Assembly (NCBI GenBank): GCA_900769765.1 | Contig: CAAGHW010000096.1 | Span: 1-12,278, forward strand | Source of the DNA: Bacteroidaceae bacterium | GTDB taxonomy: Bacteria; Bacteroidota; Bacteroidia; Bacteroidales; Bacteroidaceae | Direction: 5' to 3' | Length of the DNA: 12,278 bases | Shown here: positions 7,607 to 12,278 of the stretch, one piece after another | How positions within the stretch are numbered: the stretch's first letter is position 1 | How the letters are laid out: every line of letters starts with the position of its first letter | Position numbers and translations under genes: made by a program | The notes under the pieces: model-generated | Told to the model about the DNA's origin: nothing | The model's database searches: none | What the model saw: the letters and a program-made list of their open reading frames with translations, nothing else

Positions 7607-10600
7607 TGATAGACACTATGATTAGACACATTTTTGTATTAATAACCATTATCTTTCCTTTTGCTCTGTCTGCACAGGAGACTGTAATAAAAGGTCATGT
7701 TTTTGACGGAGATTTTGACAACACGCCTCTTGTGGGTGCTACGGTCAAGGTTGAATCCAAAGACAATGAGAACTCGGTTCAAGGAACTGCTACCGACATT
7801 GACGGTAAATTTACCCTTGAAATACCTGGTGATGCAGAAGAATTCTCTGTGAGCTTTATCGGTTATGAGACTGAATTCGTAAAGATAGAAGAGGGTAAAG
7901 AGGAGTATGACATTGTTCTGTATTCAAACTCAAACAAGATAAACGAGGTTGTAGTAACCGGTTATCAGAACATCGAACGCCGACGCTTGACATCGGCTGT
8001 GACGACTGTCAACATTGCTGATGGCAAGATTGGTGCAATAACCAATATCGACCAGGCTCTTGCCGGACAGGTTGCCGGTCTTTCCACTGTGGTGTCCAAT
8101 GGTGCACCGGGTGCTCCTGTGAAAATCAGGATACGTGGTACAGCCTCATTGGTGGGTACACAAGACCCGTTGTGGGTGCTCGACGGCATGCCGTTGGAGG
8201 GTACCGATATTCCTGCTATGGAGGAATTGAAGGATATCGACAATATCTATCAGACATCCATTGCCGGCATCAATCCGTCTGATATCGAAAATATTACAGT
8301 TCTGAAGGATGCTGCTGCAACGGCTATCTATGGTGCACGTGCCGCAAACGGTGTCATTGTCATCACCACCAAGAAAGGAAAGGTTGGAAAAGCGCAGATT
8401 AACGTATCTGCCAAGCTTACGGTGAACCCGAATCTTGACCTTTCGCGTTTGAATATGCTTAATTCGGAAGAAAAGGTCGGCTTGGAACTTGACCTTCTGG
8501 CATCAGACTTTTCTTACCGCAATACAAAGGGCTCTGTATATGGGTTGCTTTCGCAATATGGTATGCTGGATGCCTATAAGACCGGCGGATGGGATGCCTT
8601 GTCACCCGAAGCTCAAAACGCAATAAATGCCTTGAAAGCAATCAACACCGACTGGAACGATATACTTATGCGTGACGCATTCAGCCAGGAGTACAACATA
8701 AGCATATCGGGTGGAACAGAAAAGGTAAACTATTATACCTCTGTGGGCTATAACGACGAACAGGGTAACGTAAAAGGTGTTGGCAACAACCGTTTCAATG
8801 TTACATTGAAGACCGATTACCGTATAAACCGATTCCTGAAACTCGGTGCTTCGGTCTATGCAAACCAGCGCAAGCAGAATACATACCTTACCGATTACAA
8901 CAGCTTTACCAATCCTATATATTATTCGCGTATAGCCAATCCTTATCAGACTGTCTATGATGCCGACGGCAATTATGCATATGACAAGAATGTTGAAGGA
9001 CGTGCCGAGACCGATTTGGATTTCAATATTATCGAAGAGCGCGGAAATACTTCGAACGTACGTACCGACCGTGCTTTGATGAGCGTTTTTGACGCGGTGT
9101 TCAATTACAACGATATGTTCAAACTTACATCACAGTTGGGATTGCAGTACGACAACTATAAACTCGACCGTTATGCAGGCGAGGATAGTTACGCAATGCG
9201 TTACGAGAGGTACAGCAAGCGATACAACGGCGGTGAAACATATCTTCCCGAAGGCGGTATGCACAAGGTAAATCACAGCAACTCGTTCCAATGGACATGG
9301 AAAACTATGGCAGAATATCGTCAGATATTCAAGGATGCACATGAGTTTGAGATAATGTTGGGTACAGAACTGCGTCGTGTAAAGGCCGAGACAAACTATT
9401 CGGTGGCTTATGGATACGACCCTCGTACATTGACGACAATACCGGTCGTATTCCCGTCGGAGAGTATCGCCGAATCAAATCCTCTCTATTCTGAAATATT
9501 TACCGAGAATGCATTTGCATCGTTCTTTGCAACCACATCATATACTTTCAAGAACAGATATACCCTTGGCGGTAGTGTGCGTTTCGATGGTTCCAATGTG
9601 TTCGGTGTTGCAAAGGAGTATCGTTTCTTGCCATTGTATTCGGTGAGCGGACTATGGAGAGTGACAGAAGAGAAGTGGATGAAGAATGCCGATGCCATAG
9701 ATAATCTTGGAGTACGTGTGTCATACGGTATTCAAGGAAATATCGACAAGAACACATCTCCTTATCTTATAGGTATACTCGACAAGACACAGATTCTCCC
9801 TGGCAATGTGGAAAACGTAATACAGGCGGAGACAGCACCCAATCCAAATTTGCGCTGGGAAAAGACCCAGAATATAAATGCCGGTATCGACTTTGCGGTA
9901 TTGAACAGGGCTATAAGCATTACTGCCGATTATTATTACCGCAGAAGTACCGACCTTATAGGTATGCGTATGCTTCCGCTTGAGACAGGCTTCGCTTCTA
10001 CAACAATCAACTGGGCAAGTATGGAGAACGAGGGCGTTGAGGTGAGCATTGCAACACGTAACATCTACACTCACGACTTCCTTTGGACAACCAATATAAA
10101 CGTGGGTTACAACAACAACAAGGTTCTTCAGGAAACTGTCGCTGAAAATTCTACATATCCGTCGCGAGAGGGTTATCCTGTCGGTGCTATATTCGCATAC
10201 AAGACTGCTGGGTTGGACGATGCTGGTTATCCGCTTTATGAGACAAAGGACGGACGTGCCGTGTCGGCAAAAGAGTTCTTTAATTTGAATGTGCATGGTG
10301 CTCCACAAATGAGTGCAGCCGAGCAACGCGACCTGTATACATATATGGGAAGTTCCGACCCTCTTGTATCGGGAGGTTTTATGAACACCTTCGAATACAA
10401 GAATATATCGCTGAATATCAACTTGGCATTCAATTTAGGTGCTACGGTAAGAGTTCAGCCCACTTATAACACATTGTTCTACGACCGCGGATTGAACACA
10501 AACAGGGATATTCTCGATCGTTGGACTGTGGATAACAAGGATGGAAAGTTCCCTACATTGATGTCTAACGACGGAGTACACAATTCCGAAATCAAGTTCT

Positions 10601-10869
10601 ACGAGAACTATGCTTCATACGGCATGCTCGATATCTGGGTGAAGAAATGCAATTATCTGCGTTGTCAGAGCATACGTCTGGCGTATAAGTTCGATGGCAA
10701 ATGGATGAAGAAAATAGGTGTGCGTACTGCATCGGTTTCGTTGGAAGGACGTAACCTGTTTGTCGTGGCAAGCGACTATAAGAACTATCTCGACCCCGAG
10801 ACAATGGGTAATCCTTATGCAACTCCGTTGCCAAAGAGTGCGATATTCACTTTGAATGTAGGCTTTTAA
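7606..10869 (+). CDS. SusC/RagA-family TonB-dependent outer-membrane transporter
   Basis: 1087 residues from ATG 7606, or 1083 from ATG 7618. The first overlaps the protease stop by one base (TAATG), suggesting translational coupling; the second begins the signal peptide more directly (MIRHIFVLITIIFPFALSAQ). Order: signal peptide; carboxypeptidase-regulatory-like beta-sandwich (about 25-112, VIKGHVFDG...DIDGKFTLEI...FIGYE); the SusC hallmark EVVVTGY (V115-Y120); the plug with IRIRGTASL, WVLDGMPLEG and AAATAIYGARAANGVIVITT (about 125-260); then a 22-strand-type barrel with RFDGSNVFG and a terminal aromatic residue (FTLNVGF). No STN signalling domain is seen, so it is probably not a direct partner of an anti-sigma factor. 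Family members import large nutrients across the outer membrane using TonB energy, with SusD as lid. The substrate cannot be read from the sequence; the protease upstream points to peptides. Confidence 0.95.
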   Translation: MIDTMIRHIFVLITIIFPFALSAQETVIKGHVFDGDFDNTPLVGATVKVESKDNENSVQGTATDIDGKFTLEIPGDAEEFSVSFIGYETEFVKIEEGKEEYDIVLYSNSNKINEVVVTGYQNIERRRLTSAVTTVNIADGKIGAITNIDQALAGQVAGLSTVVSNGAPGAPVKIRIRGTASLVGTQDPLWVLDGMPLEGTDIPAMEELKDIDNIYQTSIAGINPSDIENITVLKDAAATAIYGARAANGVIVITTKKGKVGKAQINVSAKLTVNPNLDLSRLNMLNSEEKVGLELDLLASDFSYRNTKGSVYGLLSQYGMLDAYKTGGWDALSPEAQNAINALKAINTDWNDILMRDAFSQEYNISISGGTEKVNYYTSVGYNDEQGNVKGVGNNRFNVTLKTDYRINRFLKLGASVYANQRKQNTYLTDYNSFTNPIYYSRIANPYQTVYDADGNYAYDKNVEGRAETDLDFNIIEERGNTSNVRTDRALMSVFDAVFNYNDMFKLTSQLGLQYDNYKLDRYAGEDSYAMRYERYSKRYNGGETYLPEGGMHKVNHSNSFQWTWKTMAEYRQIFKDAHEFEIMLGTELRRVKAETNYSVAYGYDPRTLTTIPVVFPSESIAESNPLYSEIFTENAFASFFATTSYTFKNRYTLGGSVRFDGSNVFGVAKEYRFLPLYSVSGLWRVTEEKWMKNADAIDNLGVRVSYGIQGNIDKNTSPYLIGILDKTQILPGNVENVIQAETAPNPNLRWEKTQNINAGIDFAVLNRAISITADYYYRRSTDLIGMRMLPLETGFASTTINWASMENEGVEVSIATRNIYTHDFLWTTNINVGYNNNKVLQETVAENSTYPSREGYPVGAIFAYKTAGLDDAGYPLYETKDGRAVSAKEFFNLNVHGAPQMSAAEQRDLYTYMGSSDPLVSGGFMNTFEYKNISLNINLAFNLGATVRVQPTYNTLFYDRGLNTNRDILDRWTVDNKDGKFPTLMSNDGVHNSEIKFYENYASYGMLDIWVKKCNYLRCQSIRLAYKFDGKWMKKIGVRTASVSLEGRNLFVVASDYKNYLDPETMGNPYATPLPKSAIFTLNVGF

Positions 10870-10874
10870 TAAAT

Positions 10875-10881
10875 AGGAGGG
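10875..10881 (+). promoter_or_regulatory. Strong Shine-Dalgarno sequence before susD
   Basis: AGGAGGG at 10875-10881 lies six bases before the ATG at 10888, in the 18-base gap after the SusC stop. It is a near-perfect anti-16S match at ideal spacing. The other starts here (350, 5003, 12261) have only A/T-rich upstream sequence, as is usual in Bacteroidota, so this site stands out and supports the start at 10888. Confidence 0.7.
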
Positions 10882-10887
10882 TAAACT

Positions 10888-12225
10888 ATGAAAAAATATA
10901 TAATAATAATTTTCGCAGCACTGCTTTTTGTCGGTTGTGATGATTTTCTTGACATACAACCTGTCGGTAAGATTATAGCCGAAACAGGCGAGGAGTACAG
11001 AGCGTTGTTGACCGATGTCTATTCAAGATTTCCCGAAGATCGCGGATTGACCACTTTCCGTAGCGATGAGATTGCCGCTGATGCAACATACTTGAAAGAT
11101 TATGATTATGAATCGTACTTCGATCTTTGGAATTGGACCGACTATAACCGTGATGCGGCAACGGCAAATTTCAATTGGCGCAGTTACTACCATTCATGTT
11201 ACATAGCCAATTATATAATAGAACATAAGAACGATATAACAAAAGCCACACAAAAGGAAATTGACCAGCTGGTGGGCGAATGTTACATGATGCGTGCATA
11301 CATCCACTTCGTTTTGGTAAATATCTATGCTCAGGCATATACACATTGCGACCCCGCAACAACACGTGGTGTTCCCCTGGCGGTGAAGGCTGATGTTAAT
11401 GCCATATTGCAGTGCAGTAGTGTAGAGCAGGTATATAAACAGATATTGGATGATATTGACTCTGCCGAGGAACTTATGAATGTGGAGCGTTGGGACGAGG
11501 GGTTGACCTACCGTTTCAACACCACCACAGCACATGCTTTGCGTGCAAGGGTTGCTCTTTATATGGGTGATTGGGCTCTTGCCTTGCAGGAATCAAAAAA
11601 AGTTATTGAAAAATATCCCGACCTTGAGGATTTGAATAGTAGTAGTGCTTTACTCCCAACCAATTATAAATCGGTTGAATCTATAATGGCACTTGAGCAG
11701 GTCATTAAACCGGACCTGATGAAGGTGGGATATGTAGAACCAGCTTTGTTGGGTATGTTCCGTTCCGGTGATTCGCGAAAAACAAAGTATTTCTCGGCAA
11801 GAAACATGCGCATATATCAGTATAGAGAGAGAAATGCAGATGAGGAACGTTGTACTTTCCGTGCCGGAGAGTTTTATCTTATTGCCGCAGAAGCAGCCAA
11901 CGAGCTGGACGATAAGGAGGAAGCATTGCGATTCATTAATGCCTTAATGGTTAAACGTTATACAACCAAGAAATTTTCTGAATATTCATTGGCATTGGAA
12001 GGACTTGACAAGGATGCTCTGCGCGTGGAGATTGCAAACGAGCGTCAACGTGAATTGGCATATCAGGGACACCGTTGGTTCGACTTGCGCCGCACGACAC
12101 AGCCTGAGTTGAAAAAAGTATATGAGGGTGAAGAGTTTGCATTAGAGCAGGGTGACGAACGATATACCATGCGTTTTCCGTCCGAAGCCGTTGCCGCAAA
12201 CCCTGAACTTGAGAATTGGAAATGA
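10888..12225 (+). CDS. SusD/RagB-family nutrient-binding surface lipoprotein
   Basis: 445 residues, with a lipoprotein signal peptide (MKKYIIIIFAALLFVGC) and lipid attachment at C17. The residues after it, DDFLDIQP, match the usual SusD start (C-x-x-F-L-D-x-x-P), and the acidic +2/+3 pair fits a lipoprotein surface-export signal in this phylum. TPR-like helices follow (for example ECYMMRAYIHFVLVNIY and TTAHALRARVALYMGDWALA), then the canonical C-terminal block FRAGEFYLIAAEAAN and NERQRELAYQGHRWFDLRR (384-402), ending in NPELENWK. SusD proteins sit over the SusC barrel as a lid and bind the ligand. At 445 residues it is at the short end of a family that often has 500-600, as expected if the ligand-binding loops between the TPRs are small; the core motifs are intact. 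Its distance to SusC (18 bases) and shared strand indicate co-transcription. Confidence 0.93.
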   Translation: MKKYIIIIFAALLFVGCDDFLDIQPVGKIIAETGEEYRALLTDVYSRFPEDRGLTTFRSDEIAADATYLKDYDYESYFDLWNWTDYNRDAATANFNWRSYYHSCYIANYIIEHKNDITKATQKEIDQLVGECYMMRAYIHFVLVNIYAQAYTHCDPATTRGVPLAVKADVNAILQCSSVEQVYKQILDDIDSAEELMNVERWDEGLTYRFNTTTAHALRARVALYMGDWALALQESKKVIEKYPDLEDLNSSSALLPTNYKSVESIMALEQVIKPDLMKVGYVEPALLGMFRSGDSRKTKYFSARNMRIYQYRERNADEERCTFRAGEFYLIAAEAANELDDKEEALRFINALMVKRYTTKKFSEYSLALEGLDKDALRVEIANERQRELAYQGHRWFDLRRTTQPELKKVYEGEEFALEQGDERYTMRFPSEAVAANPELENWK

Positions 12226-12260
12226 GAGAATATTTATTATAAACCTTTTAAAAACAAACT

Positions 12261-12278
12261 ATGAGAAAATTTTTACTA
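12261..12278 (+). CDS. Start of the next operon gene (first six codons)
   Basis: ATG at 12261 gives MRKFLL up to the window edge. The basic-then-hydrophobic start is typical of a signal peptide, and the sequence just before the ATG (AAAACAAACT) is the A-rich kind common upstream of Bacteroidota genes. It starts 35 bases after the SusD stop with no terminator between, so it is likely in the same operon. In SusCD loci this place often holds another surface lipoprotein or a hydrolase; the identity cannot be told from six codons. Confidence 0.6.

Noticed and set aside
9721..10326. 201-codon open frame on the minus strand
   Set aside because: Antisense to the SusC barrel region, no recognisable motif, and no promoter or start context seen.
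5003..12225. Classical polysaccharide utilisation locus
   Set aside because: SusC and SusD are present, but no glycoside hydrolase, lyase, esterase, sulfatase or SGBP is visible and the leading gene is a protease. Glycan use is not excluded beyond the window edge.

Overview
The window looks like chromosomal DNA of a Bacteroidota species, most likely order Bacteroidales (Prevotella/Bacteroides-like). The evidence is a SusC/SusD pair, a large secreted GLUG-type repeat protein ending in a YDLQGRR-type sorting-like tail, A-rich translation starts mostly lacking Shine-Dalgarno sequences, and TAnnTTTG-type promoters. Genus-level assignment is not possible from this sequence alone. All supported genes are on the + strand.

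Layout. Positions 1-151 hold the last 49 codons of an M20-family metallopeptidase, followed by a long perfect hairpin (166-214) that probably ends its transcript. A single-gene unit follows: a likely promoter near 264-271, a 1469-residue secreted protein (350-4759) built of two GLUG/beta-helix-like modules plus several C-terminal modules, and a clear intrinsic terminator (4785-4820). A second promoter (4891-4922, TTTG-N20-TAATTTTG) then drives what looks like one operon: an exported metzincin-type zinc metalloprotease (5003-7606), a SusC/RagA-type TonB-dependent outer-membrane transporter (7606 or 7618 to 10869) whose first possible start overlaps the protease stop, a SusD/RagB-type surface lipoprotein (10888-12225), and the first six codons of another probably exported protein (12261-12278) cut by the window edge.

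How the genes may work together (inference). SusC/SusD pairs are best known for glycans, but some import oligopeptides (RagAB of Porphyromonas gingivalis; the BT2261-2264 complex of B. thetaiotaomicron). Here no glycoside hydrolase, polysaccharide lyase or sulfatase is visible; the operon instead starts with a protease. The simplest reading is a protein/peptide utilisation locus: the metzincin cuts protein, SusD captures the fragments, SusC imports them. The upstream M20 peptidase could contribute to final peptide breakdown, but it appears to be transcribed separately. The large GLUG protein may be an adhesin or binding protein; its link to the operon is proximity only.

The most interesting details are the protease-headed SusCD operon, a strong Shine-Dalgarno placed only before susD, a T8 tract inside the promoter spacer of the operon, a leader with a small hairpin and a 10-codon lysine-rich upstream ORF, a regular cysteine ladder and an exact 26-residue repeat period in the GLUG protein, and a C-x-C-C cluster in the metalloprotease. 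I saw no tRNA, rRNA, CRISPR array, insertion sequence or attachment site.
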